From positions 744,001 to 808,000 of the forward strand of contig CCNA01000034.1 in assembly GCA_000824805.1 (NCBI GenBank): a DNA stretch of 64,000 nucleotides, given 5' to 3'. This document shows, piece after piece, positions 32,003-40,132 of this stretch. The notes under the pieces are model-generated. The model made no database searches and was not told the origin of the DNA. It was given only the letters and a program-made list of their open reading frames with translations. Position numbers and translations under genes: made by a program. This DNA comes from Mesorhizobium sp. SOD10 (GTDB lineage Bacteria > Pseudomonadota > Alphaproteobacteria > Rhizobiales > Rhizobiaceae). Each line of letters opens with the position of its first letter. Position 1 is the first letter of the stretch.

Positions 32003-34036
32003 ATGCCGACGAGGCGGCCCCATCTCTTCGCGCTTTTGGGCGCGATCGTCGCGCTGACGCCAGGCATGGCGATCGGCGGCAGCGTCGACGCGCGCATGAC
32101 GGCCTCGATCCCGGCTCCCAATTCCCCGCAAGCGCCCGGTCCCGCCGCGCCGTCAACCGACATAGCGCACCTCAAAAGCGGCCTCGACGCGCTTGCCGCC
32201 AACAACATTGCCGGCGCGCGCAATGCGCGCGACACGCTGCCCGCCATTTCGCTCGACCGGCACATCCTGGCCTGGGCGATCGCTCTCTACGGCGGCGACC
32301 AGGTGCCCAGCGGCGAGATTGCCGATGCCGCCAAGATGCTTCCCGGATGGCCGGGTACGATCGCGCTGCGCAAGAACAGCGAGCGCGCGCTCTATCGCGA
32401 GAACCCGCCGCCGCAAGTGGTGGTGCAGGCCTTCAGCCGCAGCCAGCCGCTGACGCCGGAGGGCGTCATCATCCTTGCCCGCTCGCAGGTGGCGCTTGGC
32501 AATCAGGCGGCGGCGCGCGCAGTGCTGGTGCCGTTCTGGCGCAGCGAAAAGCTGGAAGCCAAGGATGAGAATGCCATTATCAAAGAGTTCGGCACGCTGA
32601 TTCCGGCGGCCGACCATCGCTACCGCATGGAGCGCATGTTCTATGCCGACCGGCCAGCCTCGGCGCTGCGGGTTGCCGGCCTCGCTGGCGCGCAGCCGCT
32701 GGCGGATGCCTGGGCGGCCGCCGGCAAGGGCGACAAGAACGCCGCCAAGCTGTTGAAGGCGGTGCCCGCAGCGCAGCGCTCGGCGGGCTATTTCTTCGCC
32801 GAGGCGGAATATCTGCGCAAGCAGCAGAAATTCGCCGATGCCGCTGCTGTCGTGATGAAGGCGCCGACGAACCGCGATTCGCTGGTCGACCCCGATGCCT
32901 GGTGGGTCGAGCGCCGCGTGCTGTCGCGCGAGCTGGTCGACCAAGGCGATATGAAGACCGCCTACAAAATCGTCTCCATGCATGCGGCCGAAAGCCCGGC
33001 CAATGCCGCCGAGGCCGAGTTCCATGCTGGCTGGTATGCGCTGCGCGGCCTCAACGACCCGGCGACGGCGGCCAAACATTTTTCGCGCATCGCCGAGCTC
33101 GCGCAGGGACCGGTGTCGCTGTCGCGCGCCTATTATTGGCTAGGCCGCGCGGCGGAAGTCGGCGGCTCAGGCAGCGCCAAGGACTATTTCACACGCGCGG
33201 CCAGCTACGGCACGACCTTCTACGGCCAGCTCGCGGGCGAGCGCGTGGGCTTGAGGACGCTCAACATCGCCTATCCGAAACCGAGTGCGGCCGACCGCCA
33301 GAGCTTCGACGGCCGCGAGGCGGTGAACGCGATCAAGCGGCTGCAGGAGGCGGGCTATGACCGCTACGCCGAAACGCTCTACCGCGACCTTGCCGGGCAA
33401 CTGACCAGCCCGGGCGAACTGGCGCTGCTTGCGCTGCTGGCCGAAAAGCAGGGGAACCATTTCATGGCGCTGAAGGTCGGCAAGATCGCCGCGCAGCGCG
33501 GCATCGATGTCGGCGCGCTGTCACACCCGCTGGGTGTCATTCCCGATTCGGCCAATGTTTCGGGGTCCGGCAAGGCGCTTGCCTATGCCATCGCCCGCCA
33601 GGAAAGCGAGTTCAACGTCGGCGCCATTTCCAGCGCCGGCGCGCGCGGCCTGTTGCAACTGATGCCGGGCACCGCCAAGCAGCTGGCGAAGAAGGCCGGC
33701 ATGATCTTCTCGCAGGCGCGGCTGACCACCGACGCCGGCTACAACGCGACGCTGGGCTCGGCCTTTCTCGGCGAGCAGCTCGACCGCTTCAGCGGCTCCT
33801 ATGTGCTGACCTTCGCCGGCTACAATGCCGGCCCCAACCGCGCCGCCCAATGGGTGGCGAAATACGGCGACCCGCGCGGCAAGGACGTGGACGCGGTCGT
33901 CGATTGGATCGAGCGGATTCCCTACACAGAAACAAGAAGTTACGTGCAACGCGTGATGGAAAATTACGAGGTCTACAAAATGCGTATTTCGGGGAAATAC
34001 GACATCGTGGGGGACCTTGTGAACGGACGGAACTGA
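32003..34036 (+). CDS. Soluble lytic murein transglycosylase (Slt70-like)
   Basis: A 677-residue exported protein: basic start, hydrophobic signal FALLGAIVALTPGMAIGGSV, a long alpha-superhelical U-domain like that of Slt70 (residues ~40-490), and a C-terminal family 1 catalytic domain. The catalytic Glu is in AIARQESEFNVGAIS, followed by SAGARGLLQLMPGTA and FAGYNAGPNRAAQW. It cleaves peptidoglycan between MurNAc and GlcNAc to form 1,6-anhydro ends in the periplasm. It is divergent from dapA. Confidence 0.93.
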   Translation: MPTRRPHLFALLGAIVALTPGMAIGGSVDARMTASIPAPNSPQAPGPAAPSTDIAHLKSGLDALAANNIAGARNARDTLPAISLDRHILAWAIALYGGDQVPSGEIADAAKMLPGWPGTIALRKNSERALYRENPPPQVVVQAFSRSQPLTPEGVIILARSQVALGNQAAARAVLVPFWRSEKLEAKDENAIIKEFGTLIPAADHRYRMERMFYADRPASALRVAGLAGAQPLADAWAAAGKGDKNAAKLLKAVPAAQRSAGYFFAEAEYLRKQQKFADAAAVVMKAPTNRDSLVDPDAWWVERRVLSRELVDQGDMKTAYKIVSMHAAESPANAAEAEFHAGWYALRGLNDPATAAKHFSRIAELAQGPVSLSRAYYWLGRAAEVGGSGSAKDYFTRAASYGTTFYGQLAGERVGLRTLNIAYPKPSAADRQSFDGREAVNAIKRLQEAGYDRYAETLYRDLAGQLTSPGELALLALLAEKQGNHFMALKVGKIAAQRGIDVGALSHPLGVIPDSANVSGSGKALAYAIARQESEFNVGAISSAGARGLLQLMPGTAKQLAKKAGMIFSQARLTTDAGYNATLGSAFLGEQLDRFSGSYVLTFAGYNAGPNRAAQWVAKYGDPRGKDVDAVVDWIERIPYTETRSYVQRVMENYEVYKMRISGKYDIVGDLVNGRN

Positions 34037-34044
34037 GCGCTTTT

Positions 34045-34208
34045 CCTTCTCCCTTTGTGGAAGAAGGTGGCCGAGCGAAGCTCGGTCGGATGAGAGGTGT
34101 TCCAGCCTGGCGGTATGTTTGAAATCGCCCGCAGTCTCATTCCTTCCAGCACCCTCATCCGTCTCGGCTCTATCGCGCCGATCCACCTTCTCCTGCAAGG
34201 GGAGAAGG
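34045..34208. repeat. RIME-like intergenic mosaic repeat
   Basis: The left part (34045-34099: CCTTCTCCCTTTGTGGAAG, then GGTGGCCGAGCGAAGCTCGG) is inverted in the right part (34150-34208: GTCTCGGCTCTATCGCGCCG, CACCTTCTCC, GGGGAGAAGG). The layout and motif agree with RIME1 (Rhizobium-specific intergenic mosaic element). It fills most of the gap after the lytic transglycosylase gene. Confidence 0.8.
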
Positions 34209-34274
34209 AAGAGTGTTTGACGACCCCTGCCCTCGCCTGTAGCTGTCGGTCCCCCAGCTAGGAGAGGCATTCCA

Positions 34275-35171
34275 ATGGCGAGTGACGAAGGTTTCTCCGA
34301 CTTCTTCTATGTCGCGCCAGACGGCCTGAAGCTCCATGCCCGGATCTATGGTGAGGGCAACAGCGGCTGGCCGGTCGTCTGCCTGCCTGGCCTCACCCGC
34401 AATGCCCGCGACTTCCATAAACTGGCCCTCTACCTTTCAAGCAAGACGAAGAGCCGGCGCAAGCTCATCGCCTTCGACTATCGCGGCCGTGGACAATCCG
34501 ACCACGATTCCGATATCGGCCACTATAATGTCGGGGTCGAAGCCGGCGATGTGCTTGCCGGATTGTCGGCGCTCGGCATCGAGCAGGCCGCCTTTATCGG
34601 CACCTCGCGCGGCGGCCTGATCATTCATGTGCTCGGGGCATTGAAGCCGGCCGCACTGAAAGCCATCGTGCTGAACGACATCGGCCCGGTGATCGAAGCG
34701 GAGGGCCTCGCCCATATCCGCTCCTATCTCGACCGCGCGCCGAAGCCGAAGACATTCACCGAGGCGGTGGATGCTCAGCGCCGTGTGCATGGCGCCGACT
34801 TTCCGGCACTCACCGATGCCGACTGGGCGCGGATGGTCCGGGCGATCTGCCGCCAGACGGAGGCCGGCTGGGTGCCGGATTTCGATCCGGCCCTGATCGA
34901 CACGCTGGCCGGCATCGACTTCGGCAAGCCGCTGCCGGACCTGTGGCCGCAGTTCGACGCTCTTACCGCCATCCCGCTGCTTGCCATTCGCGGCGCAAAC
35001 TCGAAACTGCTTTCCACGGCGACGCTCAAAGAGATGCAGGAGCGGCATCCCGGTATGCAATCGATCACCGCCGAAGGCCAGGGCCACGCGCCTTTCCTCG
35101 AAATCGGAGACCTGCCCGAGAAGATCGCCGTATTTCTCGATCGGGAAGAAAATCAAGTCACACAGAAGTAA
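34275..35171 (+). CDS. Alpha/beta hydrolase
   Basis: A 298-residue alpha/beta-fold hydrolase. The nucleophile elbow is FIGTSRGGLIIHV near residue 112, the oxyanion region VVCLPGLTRNARDF near 35, and the catalytic His in EGQGHAPFLEI near 277. The N-terminal FFYVAPDGLKLHARIYG and IAFDYRGRGQSDHD resemble esterase/haloalkane-dehalogenase-like members. No cofactor or signal peptide is seen, so it is cytoplasmic; the substrate is unknown. It stands alone between the RIME-like element and the recombinase gene. Confidence 0.88.
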   Translation: MASDEGFSDFFYVAPDGLKLHARIYGEGNSGWPVVCLPGLTRNARDFHKLALYLSSKTKSRRKLIAFDYRGRGQSDHDSDIGHYNVGVEAGDVLAGLSALGIEQAAFIGTSRGGLIIHVLGALKPAALKAIVLNDIGPVIEAEGLAHIRSYLDRAPKPKTFTEAVDAQRRVHGADFPALTDADWARMVRAICRQTEAGWVPDFDPALIDTLAGIDFGKPLPDLWPQFDALTAIPLLAIRGANSKLLSTATLKEMQERHPGMQSITAEGQGHAPFLEIGDLPEKIAVFLDREENQVTQK

Positions 35172-35248
35172 AGCCCGAGACTATATCGGCCTCGAGCTTT
35201 ATCACGAAATATAGATTTCTGCCCGCCGGCGAGGCGGATGCGACCGGC

Positions 35249-36325
35249 CTATTCGCCTTTCGAGCGCTTGCGGGACACCTTGACCGGTTCCGATCCTTTC
35301 GCTTTCCGAGACGATCGGGCGGGGGTCGGCGTGGTCAGGGGCGACGCGAACACGGAGTTCTCCGCCGGCTGCGGCGGGGCTTCATCGCCGCGCGGCTTCT
35401 CCAGAACGAAGACACAGCCATCGAGATCGTTGGTGGCAAGATGCGCGTAACGCATGGTCATCGACAGTGTCTGGTGGCCCAGCCACATCTGGACGCGCCT
35501 GATGTCGATCCCGCCCTGGACGAGACGTGACGCGCAAGTGTGACGCAAGATATGCGGCACCACCTGCTCGTCGGCGCCGAGACCGACCTCCGTCTTCGCC
35601 TCGTTCCAGATCGCGCGATATTGCGCCTGGGTCAGCATGGCGAAGGGACCTTTCGGCCGGCGTCCCTCCGTGTTCGGCGGCAGCTTGATGACTTCCTTGA
35701 CGCGTTCGGTCATCGGAATGGTGCGGCTGCGGCCGGATTTGGTGATCCAGAAGGAGACCCGATGCTCCTGGATGTCGTTCCAGATCAGGCCGAGCGCCTC
35801 GCCGAGACGGCAGCCGGTGTCGACCAGGAAGACCGAAAGCCGGTAGGCATCCTCGCTGCGGCTCCTGATCGCCGCGAACAGCCTTGCCTCTTCGTCCCTT
35901 TCGAGGAAACGAATCCGTCCCGCCCTCTCCTTCTGGCGGCGGAACTCTGGCAGGCTGTGGATATCTCCCATCTTATGCGCCTTACGCAGCAATTTGCTGA
36001 GGGCAGCCATCTTGCGATTGATGGTTGCATTGCTGTTGCCGCGCTGGCGCAACGTACCGATAAGATTGTCCAGGGTGTTCTGGTCAAAGGTGCTGAAACG
36101 TTCTCCAAGCAGGATCTCGTCTATTTCACCGATGAAAGAGCTGACATTGTATTTATGCCGCCCTTCGTCCCAGAGTATATCTCGATAAGCTGCGAAAAGC
36201 TCCCCGATCCTGTACGACTTTACTTCTCTGATCTTGTTGTAGGTGTACCGAAAATTCGAATTCTGAGAAGAAAATACCGCAAAATGACCAGAGGCCTCGG
36301 CCTCTTGAACCGCTTCATTCGACAT
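35249..36325 (-). CDS. Tyrosine recombinase / phage-type integrase
   Basis: A 358-residue tyrosine recombinase starting at ATG 36325 (MSNEAVQEAEASGHF). The core-binding SAM-like domain covers about 40-140. All catalytic residues are present: Arg in DTGCRLGEALGL, Lys in TKSGRSRTIPM, HxxR in PHILRHTCASRL, His in LGHQTLSMT and Tyr in MRYAHLA. The C-terminus carries ~45 extra basic, Pro/Ser-rich residues (RSSRKAKGSEPVKVSRKRSK). No excisionase, other phage genes or flanking direct repeats were seen, so it appears solitary: a remnant of an island, or a domesticated recombinase. Its N-terminal third is less GC-rich than neighbours. Confidence 0.9.
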   Translation of the reverse strand: MSNEAVQEAEASGHFAVFSSQNSNFRYTYNKIREVKSYRIGELFAAYRDILWDEGRHKYNVSSFIGEIDEILLGERFSTFDQNTLDNLIGTLRQRGNSNATINRKMAALSKLLRKAHKMGDIHSLPEFRRQKERAGRIRFLERDEEARLFAAIRSRSEDAYRLSVFLVDTGCRLGEALGLIWNDIQEHRVSFWITKSGRSRTIPMTERVKEVIKLPPNTEGRRPKGPFAMLTQAQYRAIWNEAKTEVGLGADEQVVPHILRHTCASRLVQGGIDIRRVQMWLGHQTLSMTMRYAHLATNDLDGCVFVLEKPRGDEAPPQPAENSVFASPLTTPTPARSSRKAKGSEPVKVSRKRSKGE

Positions 36326-36514
36326 TTCTAGCCACACCCCCTGTGGTTAAGGGGATCAGCCCTAACCGCTCGGGAGCATCCTTTCAAGAGTTTTGATCAC
36401 GCAGACGTGATTCCATCCACCAAGAGGCGGATCCCACGAAACCGTCCTGCGGGACCATCAGCTTACCGTTTCACCCCCATCCTTTCGTTAGCGTTGACCC
36501 ATCGCGAAACAATT

Positions 36515-36542
36515 CGGCCCGGGCATGGAAACGCCCGGGCCG
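36515..36542 (-). terminator. Probable terminator of the first porin gene
   Basis: A 10-base GC-only stem (CGGCCCGGGC/GCCCGGGCCG) with an 8-base loop lies 26 bases beyond the porin stop. On the porin strand it is followed by AATTGTTT, a weak T-tract. Confidence 0.6.
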
Positions 36543-36567
36543 GATTTCACTTTTAAGATTCCAGCCC

Positions 36568-37755
36568 TTAGAAGTCGCGCTGGAAGCGGAGGATACCGCC
36601 GACGCTGTTCTTCTTATCAGCACCGACCCAGTTAACCGCACCCGCATCGCCAAAGTGGCCGAAGTGATTGTAGTCAACTTCTGCCGTAACCGTGAAGCCG
36701 GGCACAACGGTGTAGGCGACGTTCGCCGCTACACCAACGTTCTTGTCGTCGTCAGCCGACACCTGAAGGTTGAACGCGGTCTTCTCGTTGAACTTGTAAG
36801 TTCCGCCACCCCAAACAGCCCAATTGCCGCCCCAGAGCTTGTACATACCGCGGCCATGACCACGGATGAACCAGCTATCGTCGCTGAGGTTGTCGTCCGA
36901 TCCGTAGCCAGCCATGATGAACAGCGACAGAGCGTCATTGACGTTCACGTCCAAGCGAACCTTGCCGGCAAATTCTTCATAGTTGCTGTCATAGGCAACG
37001 ACGCCGGTGATAGCGCCCCAACCCTGCGTCCACTTCAGACCACCGACGACGTGCGGAACGTAGCTGTCGATCGTGAAGGGGCCGTAGCCTTCTTCGAGCG
37101 AAACCACCGCCGAAAATCCATTGCCAGCGTCGAAGTAGTACTGGACAACGTTGGTGTCGAAGCCGCCGTAAGGAACGATCGTGTCCTGAATGACGTTGCC
37201 GGCGTAGCCGATGAACGTGTCGAAAGCCGATTCGTCTTTACCGACGCGCAGGCCACCGAGCTGGACCCAGGCAAAGTTCAGGGTGATACCCTTGTTAGTA
37301 GCGCCAGGGCCCGCGATGCCGTGAAAGAGGCCATCAGCAGGATCATAATATGTACCGGTAGAAAGGCCGCTTGTCCGGGTGTTGCCGAAATTAATGCGGG
37401 TTTCAGTATATGTCTTCAAGGTGCCCAGCTCGGTTTCCTGACCGGTCCAAGTCTTCAGCGTGAAGCGAGCATTCTTATTCCACGTGTCGTTGGTGCTGCC
37501 GTCCTCATGGTCCGTGGCGAGAGCCCCGTCGAACGAGCCGATATCGCCAGCACCGATATCATAGCGGACATAGCCGCCGATGCGCAGGCAGGTCTCGGTG
37601 CCCGGGATGTAGAAGTAGCCGGCGCCGTAGACGTCGCAGATCTTGACGTATTCGGCCGGTTCCGGCTCGGCGACGGTCACCGCGTCGGCGGCGCGAGCAC
37701 CGGAAACTGCGACGAGAGCCGCAGCTGAGCCGAGAAGAAGGCTCTTGATGTTCAT
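36568..37755 (-). CDS. Outer membrane porin (Omp2b/RopA type), copy 1
   Basis: A 395-residue porin from ATG 37755. The signal peptide MNIKSLLLGSAAALVAVSGA ends before ADAV; then comes the rhizobial porin hallmark EYVKICDVYGAGYFYIPGTE and TCLRIGGYVRYD. The rest is alternating beta strands with loops, ending GGILRFQRDF with the terminal Phe recognised by BAM. It should form a trimeric beta-barrel for passive diffusion of small solutes. It is divergent from a second porin whose first ~210 bases are nearly identical, with tRNA-Ser between. Confidence 0.93.
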   Translation of the reverse strand: MNIKSLLLGSAAALVAVSGARAADAVTVAEPEPAEYVKICDVYGAGYFYIPGTETCLRIGGYVRYDIGAGDIGSFDGALATDHEDGSTNDTWNKNARFTLKTWTGQETELGTLKTYTETRINFGNTRTSGLSTGTYYDPADGLFHGIAGPGATNKGITLNFAWVQLGGLRVGKDESAFDTFIGYAGNVIQDTIVPYGGFDTNVVQYYFDAGNGFSAVVSLEEGYGPFTIDSYVPHVVGGLKWTQGWGAITGVVAYDSNYEEFAGKVRLDVNVNDALSLFIMAGYGSDDNLSDDSWFIRGHGRGMYKLWGGNWAVWGGGTYKFNEKTAFNLQVSADDDKNVGVAANVAYTVVPGFTVTAEVDYNHFGHFGDAGAVNWVGADKKNSVGGILRFQRDF

Positions 37756-37756
37756 T

Positions 37757-37775
37757 TTCTGACCTCCAGTCAAAA
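37757..37775 (-). promoter_or_regulatory. Leader hairpin with the ribosome binding site in its loop, porin 1
   Basis: Immediately before the ATG the transcript can fold TTTTGAC/GTCAGAA (with one G-U pair) around the 5-base loop TGGAG, which is the Shine-Dalgarno sequence. The second porin has the same structure with perfect pairing. Confidence 0.6.
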
Positions 37776-38144
37776 GTTAAAAAACGGGTCTGGGTATTTT
37801 TTGCTGAAGGACAGCGTTCCCTGCCCCATCCCCACTACCGAAAAAGATGCGCACCGCGCCGCTCCTTCGAAGCTGACATTACCCATGAGCCGGCGCCGTT
37901 CAACCACGATCGTATCGGCGCAAGGACTGTCCGGGCGCTATCGCCGGGTGTTGTTGCACAAATGACACGATTTGGCCTCACTCAGAAAGCTCCTGTTAAC
38001 CATCGAGGCCCCTGAGGCCCTGAATCCGGACGAATCCGGCGAAGGGCCGACGGGATTGTGGCGTCCCGGCGAGTCGCTCTGTCCGCTTGTTGCCGCAGAA
38101 TCGCCTTCCGAAGAGGCTTGCTGCGCACGGCGCGCAGGGGAAGA
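37776..38144. other. Upstream region of porin 1 up to tRNA-Ser
   Basis: About 370 bases hold the porin 1 promoter and the flank of tRNA-Ser. I see an AT-rich stretch at about 37783-37800 but no convincing -10/-35 pair and no plausible gene. Confidence 0.4.
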
Positions 38145-38235
38145 TGGCGGAGAGGATGGGATTCGAACCCACGAGAAGCTTTTGACCTCTACTCCCTTAG
38201 CAGGGGAGCGCCTTCGACCACTCGGCCACCTCTCC
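38145..38235 (-). tRNA. tRNA-Ser (GCT anticodon)
   Basis: Read on the minus strand from 38235 to 38148, with an encoded CCA at 38147-38145. The acceptor stem GGAGAGG pairs with CCTCTCC; the D-arm begins TGGCCGAGTGG; the anticodon loop CTGCTAA has GCT, reading AGC/AGU; a long variable arm typical of class II tRNAs follows, and the T-arm has GGTTCGAATCC. It lies between two divergent porin genes. Confidence 0.95.
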
Positions 38236-38549
38236 GTCGCGCCGCTGGATAAAGAAAAGCGCGGGCACAATCAACAAGCCGGCGCCATAATCGCCGAAAA
38301 ATCGTCTGGCCGGCAGCTTCGGAAAGGGCTGTAGCATCGGCATCGCATTCGGCCAGACGTGGCTGATCGTGACTTATGCGGCCTTTTCGGGCTAGGCAGC
38401 GGCGCCTTCACTGGAACGCCATCGTAGACCGGAAACGGACACGCAATCACCGGCAGACGCCCTTCGCTTCGCTGCACAGGAGCAAAAAATAGCCTGTTAA
38501 AAAGGCGTTACCCAAGATTTTGGTGAAAGTTCACATCGCTTGCGTTCGA
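38236..38549. other. Upstream region of porin 2 after tRNA-Ser
   Basis: About 310 bases between the tRNA 5' end and the porin 2 leader. It must contain promoters for both. An AT-rich run around 38485-38500 may be part of the porin promoter. No gene is seen. Confidence 0.4.
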
Positions 38550-38568
38550 TTCTGACTGGAGGTCAGAA
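38550..38568 (+). promoter_or_regulatory. Leader hairpin with the ribosome binding site in its loop, porin 2
   Basis: TTCTGAC and GTCAGAA pair perfectly over seven bases around the loop TGGAG, one base before the ATG at 38570. Folding would hold the Shine-Dalgarno sequence in a 5-base loop and could regulate translation or protect the mRNA. Confidence 0.6.
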
Positions 38569-38569
38569 A

Positions 38570-39763
38570 ATGAACATCAAGAGCCTTCTTCTCGGCTCAG
38601 CTGCGGCTCTGGTCGCAGTTTCCGGTGCTCGCGCCGCCGACGCGGTGACCGTCGCCGAGCCGGAACCGGCCGAATACGTCAAGATCTGCGACGTTTACGG
38701 CGCCGGCTACTTCTACATCCCGGGCACCGAGACCTGCCTGCGCATCGGCGGCTATGTCCGCTACGACGCCGCCGGCGGAGACCTCGGTTCGTTCGACGGT
38801 GCCCGTGGCGGCGACGTCAAGACCGGCAAGGACCAGGGAACCTGGCTGAAGAACGAGCGCTTCACTCTGAAGACCTGGACTGGCCAGGAAACCGAGCTCG
38901 GTACGTTGAAGACTTACACCGAAATGCGCATGAACTTCGGCAACCATAACGCCGACTATGCGCCTTTCGTGAACGCGGCCGGCAACAAGGGCTTCGACCT
39001 GCATTTCGCCTATGTTCAGCTCGGCGGCTTGCGCGTTGGATTGGATGAATCGGCCTTCGATACGTTCATCGGCTACGCCGGCAACGTCATCAACGATACG
39101 CTGATCCCCTATGGCGGCTTCCAGACCAACGAGATCCAGTACTATTTCGACGCCGGCAACGGCTTCTCGGCAGTGGTCTCGCTCGAAGAAGGCTCGGGCG
39201 CAGGCACCCCGGTGGACGGCACTCACTACGGCCATTACTACGGCGCGGGCACGATCGACTCCTATGTTCCGCACATCGTCGGCGGCGTGAAGTGGACGCA
39301 GGGCTGGGGTGCGATCACGGGCGTCGTTGCTTATGACAGCAACTACGAAGAAGTATCCGGCAAGGTCCGCCTGGACGTGAATGTCAACGATGCTCTGTCG
39401 CTGTTCATCATGGCCGGCTACGGCTCCGACAAGCATCTCAGCGACACCAGCTTCGTCGACTATGCAGGCGGTCGTGGCTTCTACAAGCCGTGGGGCGGCA
39501 ACTGGGCTGTGTGGGGCGGCGGCACCTACAAGTTCAACGAAAAGGCATCGTTCAACGCTCAGATTTCTGCTGACGAGTGGAAGAACCTCGGAGTTGCCGC
39601 AAACGTGGCTTACACCGTTGTTCCGGGCTTTACCGTCACGGCCGAAGTTGACTATCTCCATGCGGGCCGGTTTGGCGACGCTGGTCCGGAGAACTGGACC
39701 TGGACGCCAGCCACCAAGAAGAACAGCGTCGGCGGTATCCTCCGCTTCCAGCGCGACTTCTAA
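38570..39763 (+). CDS. Outer membrane porin (Omp2b/RopA type), copy 2
   Basis: A 397-residue porin with the same signal peptide and KICDVYGAGYFYIPGTETC region as copy 1, and the same last strand GGILRFQRDF. Middle segments differ: a Gly/His/Tyr-rich loop (GTHYGHYYGAGTID) around residue 220-235 is unique to this copy, and several surface loops are re-written. Conserved ends with divergent loops suggest duplication followed by loop diversification or gene conversion. The signal-sequence start at 38570 is preceded by GGAG in a hairpin loop. A strong terminator follows. Confidence 0.93.
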   Translation: MNIKSLLLGSAAALVAVSGARAADAVTVAEPEPAEYVKICDVYGAGYFYIPGTETCLRIGGYVRYDAAGGDLGSFDGARGGDVKTGKDQGTWLKNERFTLKTWTGQETELGTLKTYTEMRMNFGNHNADYAPFVNAAGNKGFDLHFAYVQLGGLRVGLDESAFDTFIGYAGNVINDTLIPYGGFQTNEIQYYFDAGNGFSAVVSLEEGSGAGTPVDGTHYGHYYGAGTIDSYVPHIVGGVKWTQGWGAITGVVAYDSNYEEVSGKVRLDVNVNDALSLFIMAGYGSDKHLSDTSFVDYAGGRGFYKPWGGNWAVWGGGTYKFNEKASFNAQISADEWKNLGVAANVAYTVVPGFTVTAEVDYLHAGRFGDAGPENWTWTPATKKNSVGGILRFQRDF

Positions 39764-39789
39764 GCCCAGATACTTCTGGGTAGATAGGA

Positions 39790-39816
39790 AACCCGGCGGG
39801 CAACCGCCGGGTTTTT
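39790..39816 (+). terminator. Intrinsic terminator of porin 2
   Basis: A 10-base stem AACCCGGCGG/CCGCCGGGTT with a 4-base loop, followed by a T-run (TTT), 26 bases after the porin stop. Confidence 0.85.
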
Positions 39817-40132
39817 CATTGAGCGGCCCGGCTATGAGCGATTTCGCTGCCGCGCCCTGCAGCTCATCCGCAAACCGCTTGGCGATCCACGTCCGAAGCG
39901 GTGGTCGAAACCGTCAGAAATCGCGAACTTGTCGCAGCACCGCGCACGCTCGAACGGAAGCAAGCCGCGGCGCGATCGAAGCGTTATTTTTCAAGGATGG
40001 ATTCGGTTCAGGTCAGTTGCGGCTGATTGTTGTTTGCCGAAACCGGCCGGATGCATCGAAGAACGGAACCCCGACGCGCTCTCAAGCCGCCTCCTGCGCG
40101 CCGCCATGCCCTCACCGTGGCTCTGCTGAAGA
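39817..40132. other. Gap between porin 2 terminator and sulfotransferase gene
   Basis: About 315 bases with no frame I can support, no repeat and no RNA gene. The two flanking genes converge on it. Confidence 0.4.

Noticed and set aside
35249..38235. Genomic island between the integrase gene and tRNA-Ser
   Set aside because: The enclosed gene is a chromosomal porin with normal composition, and I saw no duplicated tRNA 3' end as an attachment site.
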